This document shows positions 33,573 to 41,981 of a stretch of DNA of 64,000 nucleotides, piece after piece. Each line of letters begins with the position of its first letter. The first letter of the stretch is position 1. The notes under the pieces are model-generated. The model ran no database searches. It had not been told where the DNA came from and saw nothing but the letters and a program-made list of their open reading frames with translations. The stretch spans positions 1-64,000 of the forward strand of contig DIHK01000018.1 of the NCBI GenBank assembly GCA_002420115.1, read 5' to 3'. Position numbers and translations under genes: made by a program. The stretch comes from Nitrospira sp. UBA5698 (GTDB lineage Bacteria > Nitrospirota > Nitrospiria > Nitrospirales > Nitrospiraceae).

Positions 33573-34598
33573 TCAGCCTTTGCTTGATTCAGCCATGGCC
33601 ACCAAAATCTTTCTCGGTCCTTTGAACGGCGTACGCCCATGCGCTACCAACATGTTATCCAGCATCATGACGTCGCCCCTCTTCCAAGGAAATTGGACGG
33701 CATGGCATCGATACACATCTCGAATTTCATCCAGCATGGACAGCTCAATGGGGGTCCCATCGCCGTAATAAGCCTGTCGGGGAAGGTCGTCCTCATCGAC
33801 CACAGACAGCAGCGCCTCCCGAACGGCTGGCTCCAAATTCGACACATGAAAGAGATGGGCCTGGTTAAACCAAACCGTTTCCCTGGTCAGTGGATGCACG
33901 GCAACGGCCTGACAGACCTGACGTGTGCGCAATTCTCCGTCGCTCTTCCATTCGTACTCAATGCCAGCCGACCGGCAATACTGTTCGACGACTCCACGAT
34001 CCGCCGTGTTGAACACTTTGGTCCATGGCACATCCAGACCGTTGCCGTAGTTGCGCACGTACATCACGCCATTCTCGATGAACCGTTCTCTGACGCGGAC
34101 AGGAATGTGCCGATACACTTTGCGGCTGTCCGCGATCGGAGTGTCGCCACCCTCCGGCGACGCCTGGGCACAATAGAACCAGATTCTCATCGGCCATTCG
34201 GCCGTATACGCTTGCTCGTTATGCAGCGGAATGTATTGATGCGGCGGGTACTCCGTAGACGTATAGACCTGGTTATGCACCTGGGAACGAGGCGTCGATC
34301 CGAACTCATAGGATGCCAAGTCAGGCGAGATCATTCGGACGAATATTTCGAAGTCTTCCACTGATTCGATCGGGAACCCTCTGAACAGCAGTCCCCCGAC
34401 AGTCAATAGATGCGTGTCTATCAGGTGGCCAATAACCTTCCGGTAATCGGCCACTGCCCGCTGATCCACTGGACTGATGACAACCGGAAGCCCTGTCTCA
34501 GGGGAGAGCTGACTCACCTGGCAAGATTCCACGCCGAATACATCCCTCACGCCTTCTTCTACAGGCATCGACGCGCTGTGGTTACGATCGCCGTGCAT
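33573..34598 (-). CDS. Free-standing TauD/SyrP-type Fe(II)/2-oxoglutarate aspartyl beta-hydroxylase
   Basis: 341-aa dioxygenase of the TauD superfamily, closest in features to SyrP-like enzymes that hydroxylate carrier-bound Asp at the beta-carbon. Iron ligands are visible as HNE (H126, E128) and H320; R329 in GPRKI is the likely 2-oxoglutarate ligand. It is a clear paralogue of the domain fused to the NRPS at 10253-19108, sharing RTRQVC, the FNQ box and MLDNMLVAH. Start at ATG 34598 is supported by GGAGGAA just upstream; it overlaps the phosphopantetheinyl transferase stop by 17 bases. With two Asp modules and two hydroxylases in the pathway, this enzyme most likely acts on the Asp of the module without an interface domain. 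That pairing is inference. Confidence 0.88.
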   Translation of the reverse strand: MHGDRNHSASMPVEEGVRDVFGVESCQVSQLSPETGLPVVISPVDQRAVADYRKVIGHLIDTHLLTVGGLLFRGFPIESVEDFEIFVRMISPDLASYEFGSTPRSQVHNQVYTSTEYPPHQYIPLHNEQAYTAEWPMRIWFYCAQASPEGGDTPIADSRKVYRHIPVRVRERFIENGVMYVRNYGNGLDVPWTKVFNTADRGVVEQYCRSAGIEYEWKSDGELRTRQVCQAVAVHPLTRETVWFNQAHLFHVSNLEPAVREALLSVVDEDDLPRQAYYGDGTPIELSMLDEIRDVYRCHAVQFPWKRGDVMMLDNMLVAHGRTPFKGPRKILVAMAESSKG

Positions 34599-35400
34599 GA
34601 TATTCCTCCGGTTCTCCGCAGCTCGCATCCGATTCAGGCACCAGGCCCGCTGCAGAATCCCACCGCCATTGGAAACAACGAATCTTTGCAGCACGACCTT
34701 CGGTCACCAATGCTCCGGCATACTCGGACCACAAGGGAAGGGTGAGCATGGTCAAACGAGGATCTCTGATATCACCGTCGGCAGAGTCCACGATCGACGC
34801 CCCATACCGACCCGCCACATCGATTCGATTCAACGGCAAGGTCAGGCCGGCTCCGACAGCCTTGACATAGGCCTCCTTAAGCGTCCACCAGGAGTAAAAC
34901 GTATCGACCTGCGCCGGCCCGGCCATTGAGGACAATAGTGTCTGCTCCCGTTTCGAGCAGGTGTATGAGGCCACATCGCGCCACGACAATTCACGATCGC
35001 GCCATTCAACATCGACCCCCACCTCTCGGTCACGCGCAAAGGCACAGACCACAAGAGCCCGCGCGTGCGAAAGATTGAAATGCATCGTGTCATCCTCTGA
35101 CAACAACCACGGCTTCCCATTGGGCCCAGCCATGAATCGGATGGACGCCGGCGAACGATCGAGATACCCGCCCAGCAACATTCTCAGGAGGCCGTGCGCA
35201 TGAACATACCGCCGACGATCTTCCTCGAACGCAAAGCTCGATGCGCGAATCCGCTCCTCCTCGCCCAAGGACCCATACAAAATGGATTCCGGCCATCGTT
35301 CGCGCATATCGGCGTACCAGACATGTACGTCTCCATCCTTGAGAGACGATGGTGTCGCCCTCATTGGACGACCGGACCGTTCCACGGGTATGGCGCTCAT
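34582..35400 (-). CDS. Sfp-type 4'-phosphopantetheinyl transferase
   Basis: 272-aa enzyme that converts the apo carrier domains of the NRPS and PKS proteins to their holo form using coenzyme A. The family signature is intact: GVDVEWRDR (D130, E132, metal binding) and FYSWWTLKEAYVKAVG (WxxKEA, K175/E176). Length matches the Sfp/Gsp class rather than the short AcpS class. It overlaps the type II thioesterase stop by an ATGA tetranucleotide, indicating tight translational coupling. With eleven carrier domains in this pathway, a dedicated enzyme in the operon is expected. Confidence 0.93.
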   Translation of the reverse strand: MSAIPVERSGRPMRATPSSLKDGDVHVWYADMRERWPESILYGSLGEEERIRASSFAFEEDRRRYVHAHGLLRMLLGGYLDRSPASIRFMAGPNGKPWLLSEDDTMHFNLSHARALVVCAFARDREVGVDVEWRDRELSWRDVASYTCSKREQTLLSSMAGPAQVDTFYSWWTLKEAYVKAVGAGLTLPLNRIDVAGRYGASIVDSADGDIRDPRLTMLTLPLWSEYAGALVTEGRAAKIRCFQWRWDSAAGLVPESDASCGEPEEYHARRS

Positions 35401-36161
35401 CGTACAATCCCGTGGGTTGACAACTCGGAGAACAACGTTTCGAGCATGATTTCTTGTGCGCTCTTCAGAAAAAAGTGGTCTCCTTGAAACAACCAGAATT
35501 GAAACCGCTCACGAGTATGATGCCGCCAAGCCCTCAAGTCGGCTTCGCTCACATGCTGGTCGCTCATCCCGCCGAATGCGGTGACGGAACAGTTCAATGG
35601 CGGTTCCTCCCGATAGACGTACTGATCTCGGAGCGCAAAATCTGCCCGAAGTGCGGGCAACATCAACTGCATCAATTCAGGGTGATTGAGCACATCCGAA
35701 GGAGTCCCGTTAAACCGATACAATCGATCGAGAAACTCCTTGTCTGGCAGATCATAAATCCGCTGCGAGTCACGAAGATGCGGAGCCGGACAGCCGGACA
35801 CGAACACATGACGTGGCTCAATCCCAGCACGTCGATGCAACTCACGCGCCAGTTCAAAACTGACCAACGCACCCACGCTGTGACCGAACAAGACGAATGG
35901 TCGATCCAGCCAAGGCTCTAACGCGTCGCATAACAGGGACGTCAGCCGAGACAGGTCGCCGATCGGCGCCTCGGCGATTCTCGCCTCGCGCCCCGGGAGT
36001 TGAACGGCGCAGACTTCGACATCCCTCAGGAATGCACTTTCAGCCCAGCTTCGGAACACGGAGGCACCTCCGCCGGCATAGGGAAAGCAGAACATCCGCA
36101 ATCCCCAATCGACCGGTCGCGGTGTGACGATCCATGGCGTGACGCATGAGGCAGTCAGCAT
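35397..36161 (-). CDS. Type II thioesterase (editing alpha/beta hydrolase)
   Basis: Stand-alone thioesterase of 254 aa that clears mis-primed or stalled carrier domains. It shows the family's FCFPYAGGGASVF entrance, the nucleophile box FGHSVGAL (Ser95) and the C-terminal GDHFFL histidine. I set the start at ATG 36161 (MLTASC) because translation before that lies in the MbtH-like gene. The ATG sits within the last codons of the MbtH-like gene, overlapping its TGA. It is distinct from the type I thioesterase fused to the last NRPS, which releases the product. Confidence 0.92.
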   Translation of the reverse strand: MLTASCVTPWIVTPRPVDWGLRMFCFPYAGGGASVFRSWAESAFLRDVEVCAVQLPGREARIAEAPIGDLSRLTSLLCDALEPWLDRPFVLFGHSVGALVSFELARELHRRAGIEPRHVFVSGCPAPHLRDSQRIYDLPDKEFLDRLYRFNGTPSDVLNHPELMQLMLPALRADFALRDQYVYREEPPLNCSVTAFGGMSDQHVSEADLRAWRHHTRERFQFWLFQGDHFFLKSAQEIMLETLFSELSTHGIVR

Positions 36162-36397
36162 GAGGACGCCGTCTTCTCTGCTTTGGCCTGTTCCTCCATC
36201 CATTTCCTCAAACTTAACGGCCGCATGTCCGTCCACACTTCCGCGATATAAGCCAGACATTCGGCTTTGAGACCCGCCTTCCCGGCGTCTTTCCAGCCCA
36301 ACGGGTTCTCGCGATAGGACGGCCAGATCGAGTATTGCTCTTCATGATTCACGACGACCTTGTACACGGTTGTGTCTTCACGCTCTTCGCTGTTCAT
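36155..36397 (-). CDS. MbtH-like protein, NRPS adenylation-domain chaperone
   Basis: 80-aa MbtH-family protein that binds adenylation domains and supports their folding or activity. The conserved pattern is all present: NHEEQYSIWP, NPLGWKDAGKAG, CLAYIAEVWTDMRPLSL. The start at ATG 36397 is preceded by GAGGAGGAAC, an excellent ribosome-binding site. It overlaps the end of the acylase gene by 20 bases and the start of the thioesterase by 7. Short but unmistakable. Confidence 0.95.
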   Translation of the reverse strand: MNSEEREDTTVYKVVVNHEEQYSIWPSYRENPLGWKDAGKAGLKAECLAYIAEVWTDMRPLSLRKWMEEQAKAEKTASSC

Positions 36398-38828
36398 CGT
36401 TCCTCCTCTTGTTTGTAGGATTCGCCAAATAGTGGTTGTGCTCACGCGTCCTCTGCGCCGTTCGTGCATGAGGAACCAGCGTCAACGTATGGACCGGTGT
36501 TCCGACTGAGAATGGGAGTGCGATACCATGACTCCAATACGCATGCTGATCCCGATAGTGCGGTGAAAATGGGTGCCCGGACTGTCCACCGGGCATATGA
36601 TGAATGCCTTCGTCCTGATGGCCGGGAGAAACCACGAGCCTTTGGCTTGCTCCGAGACCAGCCTCCATTACCCGGACACATTGCCCGCATCCGGAGGCAG
36701 ATTCCTCCGGCATGTTGAGAAGGGAACCCAGTCCCGGTAGGACTCCGCTCAAGGGATGCTCGATCCGCACACGATTCAGATGTCCCCATGTCATCTCGGT
36801 CAGGGAGACTGCGCCATACTCTGCTTCCACTTCACGAATACTTTGCTCAACCACGTTCAAAAGAAACGCCGACCAGGTGGGAAAGTGTTCGGGGTCAGGG
36901 TTGAGCTCAGGGATCTGCGTCGTGAGAAGCTGGCGTAGTGGAGTATCGAGATCACCGTCATAGCTGAACCGCGCGTCTCGCTCCTGACACAAAGACAAAA
37001 AGGGAGCAAACACGGAGCGTGAGAGTACTTGGCGAATCCGGATCACCAGCGCAAATCCCCGGCTCTCGGCGTCGGCTTTTCCATTCCATCCCAGGAGCGC
37101 TTGTCGCGCGTTGACGAGCGACGTCTTGCCTTGAACGACTGCCTCCGTTAACGCCCCCAATGCCAGCTGCCGATAAAATTCGTAGAGCTGGGTCGTCGTA
37201 TCTAATTGCAATTCGAACAGATCGTTCTCGTGGATACGCTCCATCGCTCCGAGGCGCTGCGAGATTCTGAATGCCCGATATCCGTTGGCAAAGGAATGTC
37301 CGACGACATATGGGGACGTGAGGGCCAACATGCGATGGTTGGCACTGACGAGGAACCCAGACGTGGGATCGATGATTCTTGGTATCGCGCCCGGAGACAC
37401 ATATCCTGACCAACCCATCCGGCCGTCCGCCCAGGACAGGCTGATCGACCCATCAAATCCCCGACGTAACGGAATCTTGCCGGTATACGTCCAGGCGATA
37501 TGGCCGGCACGGTCGGCGAGAATGACGTTGTTTGCCGGCCCGCCGGCACGAGTCATGACTGTGATGGCCTCGTCCACCGACCGGACTCGATCCATCGCGA
37601 GTTGACCGAGATCAACCGCGTCGGGATCGAGGGCAGTCCAACGAATAGCCACCGGCCCACTCAAGAGATCGTCCTGTGAGACTGGTCCCCAAATCGTCTC
37701 TCGAACCTCTGCCACGAAATCCTGGGCATCCTTTACCTTGATGACTTCCCGCCTCGTCGTGAACTGAGTCCAACCTTTTGGAGTCCTGTATTCATTGGTA
37801 TTGGAGGGATTGATCTCCAACCGTACGAGGTCTAGAAAATCTCCTTCGACATTCGTCACACCCCACGCGACCAGACCGTTCGTACCGGCGACAACAACCG
37901 GAATGCCTGGCACTGCAACGCCGGTCAGATCGACCTCTTCGTATCGGAGCTCGGTACGGTACCAGATGTTGGGAACGGTCAGATCCAGATGCATGTCATT
38001 CGCGAGAATGGATCGGCCATCGGCTGTTTTAACGCCCCGTACCGCCCAAGCATTTGAGCCCAATCCGCTTTTGCCGAATCGAACCAGGCTCATCTTGCGC
38101 GCCTCCATCTGAGCGAAAGACTTCCGCAAGGGAGCCAAGTCTTGGACTGGAATCGCCGAGGAAGAGCGGGCAGGCCTACCTAACAACGCATCCGTATAGG
38201 GATCCGTCTCTGGAACGAGAAACGCCACGACCTCGGAAGGCAATGTCTCCGTCATCACGGTCTTCATGCGCTCCTCTTCGTCGGTTCCGCTCAGCACATG
38301 AAACATTTCCAGGAGGATGAGCAGACTATCTTCGGCCTTCCAGGGATCAGGCTCATACCCAAGCAGCAGAAATTCGAAGGGAAGTGTGCTCCTGTGAATG
38401 AGATAGTCGTTCACCCCTTCGGCATAGGCATCGAGCACCTCTCGCTGGTCGACGGGCAACCGTGCGGCGATGGCCCTCGCTGCGCTGTTGAGTCCGAACG
38501 TCCGCCGCCTGAAATCGTTGTCGCGCGCAGCCTCCCCGAAAATCTCGGCGAGCCGGCCAGCCGCACTTCGCCGCAGAAGATCCATTTGAAACAGACGGTC
38601 TTGCGCGGTGACATAGCCCAAGGCACGGATCGCGTCCGTTCGTGATCCGGCCGCAATGGTCGGAATACCGTAGACATCCCGGGTGACAACGACCGGCTCT
38701 TGCAAGGTAGTCACCTCCGACCTCCCGTCCAGGATCGGCAGCGAGGCGCGAAGGGTCATCACCGCATAGCCCATGCCGCATACCAAGACAAGCACAGCGA
38801 CAATCACGACACGAACGATCGGATTCAT
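36378..38828 (-). CDS. Penicillin acylase-family (PvdQ-like) Ntn-hydrolase
   Basis: 816-aa N-terminal-nucleophile amidohydrolase of the penicillin/acyl-homoserine-lactone acylase family. An N-terminal hydrophobic stretch (residues 4-24) should send it to the periplasm or anchor it there. The autocatalytic cleavage site and nucleophile are seen in GLGSNAWAV (Ser258), dividing an alpha part of about 230 residues from a beta chain of about 550, as in the family. In pyoverdine biosynthesis PvdQ removes the fatty acyl chain in the periplasm; here the enzyme sits in the same operon as a fatty acyl-AMP ligase, so the same deacylation is a natural proposal. The start ATG shares one base with the aminotransferase TGA. 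Substrate is inferred, not shown. Confidence 0.9.
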   Translation of the reverse strand: MNPIVRVVIVAVLVLVCGMGYAVMTLRASLPILDGRSEVTTLQEPVVVTRDVYGIPTIAAGSRTDAIRALGYVTAQDRLFQMDLLRRSAAGRLAEIFGEAARDNDFRRRTFGLNSAARAIAARLPVDQREVLDAYAEGVNDYLIHRSTLPFEFLLLGYEPDPWKAEDSLLILLEMFHVLSGTDEEERMKTVMTETLPSEVVAFLVPETDPYTDALLGRPARSSSAIPVQDLAPLRKSFAQMEARKMSLVRFGKSGLGSNAWAVRGVKTADGRSILANDMHLDLTVPNIWYRTELRYEEVDLTGVAVPGIPVVVAGTNGLVAWGVTNVEGDFLDLVRLEINPSNTNEYRTPKGWTQFTTRREVIKVKDAQDFVAEVRETIWGPVSQDDLLSGPVAIRWTALDPDAVDLGQLAMDRVRSVDEAITVMTRAGGPANNVILADRAGHIAWTYTGKIPLRRGFDGSISLSWADGRMGWSGYVSPGAIPRIIDPTSGFLVSANHRMLALTSPYVVGHSFANGYRAFRISQRLGAMERIHENDLFELQLDTTTQLYEFYRQLALGALTEAVVQGKTSLVNARQALLGWNGKADAESRGFALVIRIRQVLSRSVFAPFLSLCQERDARFSYDGDLDTPLRQLLTTQIPELNPDPEHFPTWSAFLLNVVEQSIREVEAEYGAVSLTEMTWGHLNRVRIEHPLSGVLPGLGSLLNMPEESASGCGQCVRVMEAGLGASQRLVVSPGHQDEGIHHMPGGQSGHPFSPHYRDQHAYWSHGIALPFSVGTPVHTLTLVPHARTAQRTREHNHYLANPTNKRRNDEQRRA

Positions 38829-40234
38829 CAGCGGGCACCTTGCTCCGCTGCTCGAGCCGCCTCATAAAAAATGGACGCGATCGTGTCGACCTCTTGCTCC
38901 GTCACAATCAGCGGTGACAAGAACCGCACCACGCATCCATTGCGCCCTCCCAGTTCGAGGATCAAACCACGACTGAGCGCCTGCGCCTGAATCTTCCGCG
39001 CAAGCTCCGGAGCCGCGGGGTAAACGCCTCTGGCATCCGGACGCCCGTTGGTATCGACGATCTCAACCCCGAGCATCAATCCACGGCCGCGCACGTCGCC
39101 GAAACTGTGGAGAGACACCTGGGCCTGACGCAGATGCGACAGGAGACGCTCTCCCATGATCTGCGCGTGCTGATCGAGGCGATGGGTTCTGACGAACTCG
39201 ACCGTTGCGGCGCCGGCCGCCATGGCCATTTGATTGCCCCGAAAGGTGCCGGCATGCGCTCCCGGTTGCCATTGATCCAGCTCGGCTCGGTACACGACTA
39301 CACTCAACGGCAACCCACCGCCGATCGCCTTCGACAAAACCACTGCATCGGGAATAATCCCGGCCCGTTCGAAGGCAAAGAGTGACCCGGTTCGTCCCAA
39401 TCCTGTCTGAATCTCATCAACAATCAATGGGATGTTACGATCTTTGGTGATACGACGAATGTCCCGAAGCCAGGCATCTGGTGAGGGAATCACCCCCCCC
39501 TCTCCCTGAACGACTTCCAGAATGACAGCCGCCGGTGAGACGACTCCGCTGTTAGGATCGTCGAGCAACCGCTCGATATAAGTACTCGAGAGACGATGGC
39601 ACTCCTCGCCGCCCACACCGAACGGACAACGATATTCGTACGGGTATGGAAGGAACTGGACATCCGGCATCAGCCCGCTGATGGCGGCTTTCGGTGCCAG
39701 ATGGCCGGTAAGCGCCATCCCTCCGTGCGTCATCCCGTGGTAGGCGCCGTGAAACGAGAGAATCGTTCGACGCCCGGTCGCCGTCTTCACCAGTTTGACG
39801 GCAGCCTCCACGGCGTCCGCTCCGGAGGGACCGCAGAACTGGATTCGCGCCTCCTCCGCAAACGCTTTCGGCAATGCACCGAACAGCGCATCGACAAAGC
39901 GATCCTTCACCGGCGTGGTCAGATCGAGCGTCTGAAAGGGAACGCCTTCCTCCAACAGCAGTTGGATGGCCTCCAGGACGACCGGATGATTGTGTCCCAA
40001 CGTCAATGCGCCGGCCCCGGCGAGACAATCGATGTAAGTGCGCCCATCGGTATCCTGTACATAGATGCCTTTGGCTTTGCTGAGTGCCAACGGTAACCGT
40101 CTCGGATAACTGCGGGCGTTCGACTCACGCTCTGCCTGCCGAGTCAAATAGGGATTCCCTTCTCTATCCTCCACAACTGAGTGCGGATTCGTCGGGAACG
40201 TCTTCTTCATCTCATCCACGTGGACAGCCATCAT
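38828..40234 (-). CDS. Diaminobutyrate-2-oxoglutarate aminotransferase (PvdH/Dat-type)
   Basis: 468-aa class III PLP-dependent aminotransferase. It should make L-2,4-diaminobutyrate from aspartate-semialdehyde and glutamate. Visible features include GPSGADA (phosphate binding), FHGAYHGMTHG, DEIQTGLGRTG (Asp273) and the PLP lysine in VLSKAIGGGLP (Lys302). The first two codons are both ATG; AAGGAGGG lies so close to the first that the second (40231) may be used. The assignment fits the context well: four adenylation domains in the operon carry Dab-type pocket codes, so the enzyme supplies a building block. EctB-type ectoine enzymes are homologous, but no ectoine genes are present. Confidence 0.9.
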   Translation of the reverse strand: MMAVHVDEMKKTFPTNPHSVVEDREGNPYLTRQAERESNARSYPRRLPLALSKAKGIYVQDTDGRTYIDCLAGAGALTLGHNHPVVLEAIQLLLEEGVPFQTLDLTTPVKDRFVDALFGALPKAFAEEARIQFCGPSGADAVEAAVKLVKTATGRRTILSFHGAYHGMTHGGMALTGHLAPKAAISGLMPDVQFLPYPYEYRCPFGVGGEECHRLSSTYIERLLDDPNSGVVSPAAVILEVVQGEGGVIPSPDAWLRDIRRITKDRNIPLIVDEIQTGLGRTGSLFAFERAGIIPDAVVLSKAIGGGLPLSVVVYRAELDQWQPGAHAGTFRGNQMAMAAGAATVEFVRTHRLDQHAQIMGERLLSHLRQAQVSLHSFGDVRGRGLMLGVEIVDTNGRPDARGVYPAAPELARKIQAQALSRGLILELGGRNGCVVRFLSPLIVTEQEVDTIASIFYEAARAAEQGAR

Positions 40235-40303
40235 GCCCTCCTTGCGTCACAAAAGCGGCAAGGCGACTGCTGCGTGCCTGCCGCGCGTTATCGGTCCTGC
40301 CGG

Positions 40304-41971
40304 TTACTGCCATGCACCCACTCCTTCTGTCACAGGAGTGATCTTCCCCAGATCCATGCGGAGACATCGATCCGCGACGGCGAAGTACTGATCGTCATGG
40401 GTAATGACAAGTGCTGTTTTCCCGCGAGCCTTCAAATCGGGCAACAACTCCATATAAAAGACCCTGCGAAAAACCGGATCCTGATCCGCTGCCCACTCGT
40501 CGAACACATAGAACGGGCGGTCTTCGAGGTAGGCGGTCAACAATGCGAGGCGCTTGCGTTGTCCTTGAGACAAGGCTTGAGTGGAGAACGCTCCGTCTCT
40601 GATCTGCACTTTCTCGCACAACTGCAGACGATCCAAATATTCGCGTGCATGGCGATCGAGGCCGATCTGCTGCAAGCCGAACAACGTGTCGAACAAGTGG
40701 TAATCCGAAAACACGACGGAGAAGAGCTGGCGATAACTCTCACGGTTGACTTCGTCGATCGGCACCCCGTCGAGACGAATCATCCCCGATTCCGGGGCAT
40801 AGAGACCCAGCAGAAGCAGTGCCAGCGTCGTTTTTCCGCTGCCGTTGCCGCCGACCAGGAATACGAGCTCCCCAGGAGTGAAACTCAGCTCGACCGGGCC
40901 AAGCTGAAAACTGCCTTCTTCATCTTCCCTGTAATAGCGATGCGTCACACCCGCCATCTCGATCCGTTTCCAGACGGCAGTGAGAACCGGACCACCGGCA
41001 GCGGTCGACCTGACCGTGTCGCGCCTCTCGATCTGGTCCCGTGTGGAAGCCGTAGCTAAAGACAGTCCCAATGCCTCGACCTTTTCCAGCGCGACATCAG
41101 CACGGCCGACATTCGGCAGGGTTTCAACGATCTGAGAGAAGGGCCCCATCATATACAGGAGTACGAGTGTCGATCCGGTAATCGCCTGCGGAGTCAGTGA
41201 GAGCCACTCAGGAACAACGAACAGAACAAGCCCGATGACCGCATAGAACAGAAACATCCCCCAGTTGGTCGCGATCGCATATACCGTCATGCCTTCGACG
41301 AAATCACGCTTGTAGGCGGTCACCGTCGGCCGGAGGGCCGTGGCAAGAAAGGCCTGCCGCCGTTCACGGTGAAGTTTGAGCTCTTTGATACCTTCGAGGA
41401 TCGATTGAAAATGACGGAACAGCGTGTCGTTTGTTTCCCGAGCCAGCTTGAACGAACGCAGAGCCCGTTGTTCCTGCGCGTGAAACGACAAGGCGCCGAA
41501 GACCATGAAGCCGAGCACCACGACCAGCATGAGCCATGAGAGCCAGCCGAGATAAGCCAGACACCCGACCACCGTCGCACCGTTGACACAGATCAACGGA
41601 ATCTGCACATAGGCCTGCGCAATGACATCCGTATCTTCGTTGAGCGCGGCAAGCAATCGGTGTCGGCCGAGTTCCTGTACATGTCGAAGAGGGGCACGGA
41701 GAATCTGTTCACAGAGATGCAGCCGCAATTGCGCGATGATGTCCTGGCCCAGCCGCGTCAGGACGACCTCCGAAAAGGCCTTCGTGACGACGACGAGGAT
41801 GACCCCCGCAACAAAGCTTATTCCCAGAACTATGGTGCGTTCGCTCGCCTCCAGAGCCGAGTTGATCAAGGCAATGATTCCCGCGCCGGCGAGACCGCTG
41901 ATCAACCCGGCGACCATGGAGAGCACGACGAGACGCCAGGAGTTGCGGTAGAGAAATCGGAGTAAACTCAT
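40304..41971 (-). CDS. Cyclic-peptide/siderophore ABC exporter (PvdE/SyrD family)
   Basis: 555-aa half-transporter with an N-terminal six-helix membrane domain and a C-terminal ATPase. Walker A is GGNGSGKTT (374-382), the signature LSQGQRKR (467-474), Walker B FYVFDEW, and the switch histidine THDD. This family (PvdE, SyrD, MdpB) carries non-ribosomal peptides or their precursors across the inner membrane to the periplasm, which is where the PvdQ-like acylase would act. The start is ATG 41971 (MSLLRFLYRN); 10 nt separate it from the PKS stop. The longer open frame upstream overlaps the PKS gene and is rejected. Spacing to the aminotransferase gene downstream is 69 nt, the largest gap in the operon. 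Confidence 0.92.
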   Translation of the reverse strand: MSLLRFLYRNSWRLVVLSMVAGLISGLAGAGIIALINSALEASERTIVLGISFVAGVILVVVTKAFSEVVLTRLGQDIIAQLRLHLCEQILRAPLRHVQELGRHRLLAALNEDTDVIAQAYVQIPLICVNGATVVGCLAYLGWLSWLMLVVVLGFMVFGALSFHAQEQRALRSFKLARETNDTLFRHFQSILEGIKELKLHRERRQAFLATALRPTVTAYKRDFVEGMTVYAIATNWGMFLFYAVIGLVLFVVPEWLSLTPQAITGSTLVLLYMMGPFSQIVETLPNVGRADVALEKVEALGLSLATASTRDQIERRDTVRSTAAGGPVLTAVWKRIEMAGVTHRYYREDEEGSFQLGPVELSFTPGELVFLVGGNGSGKTTLALLLLGLYAPESGMIRLDGVPIDEVNRESYRQLFSVVFSDYHLFDTLFGLQQIGLDRHAREYLDRLQLCEKVQIRDGAFSTQALSQGQRKRLALLTAYLEDRPFYVFDEWAADQDPVFRRVFYMELLPDLKARGKTALVITHDDQYFAVADRCLRMDLGKITPVTEGVGAWQ

Positions 41972-41981
41972 CGTCCGGTCC

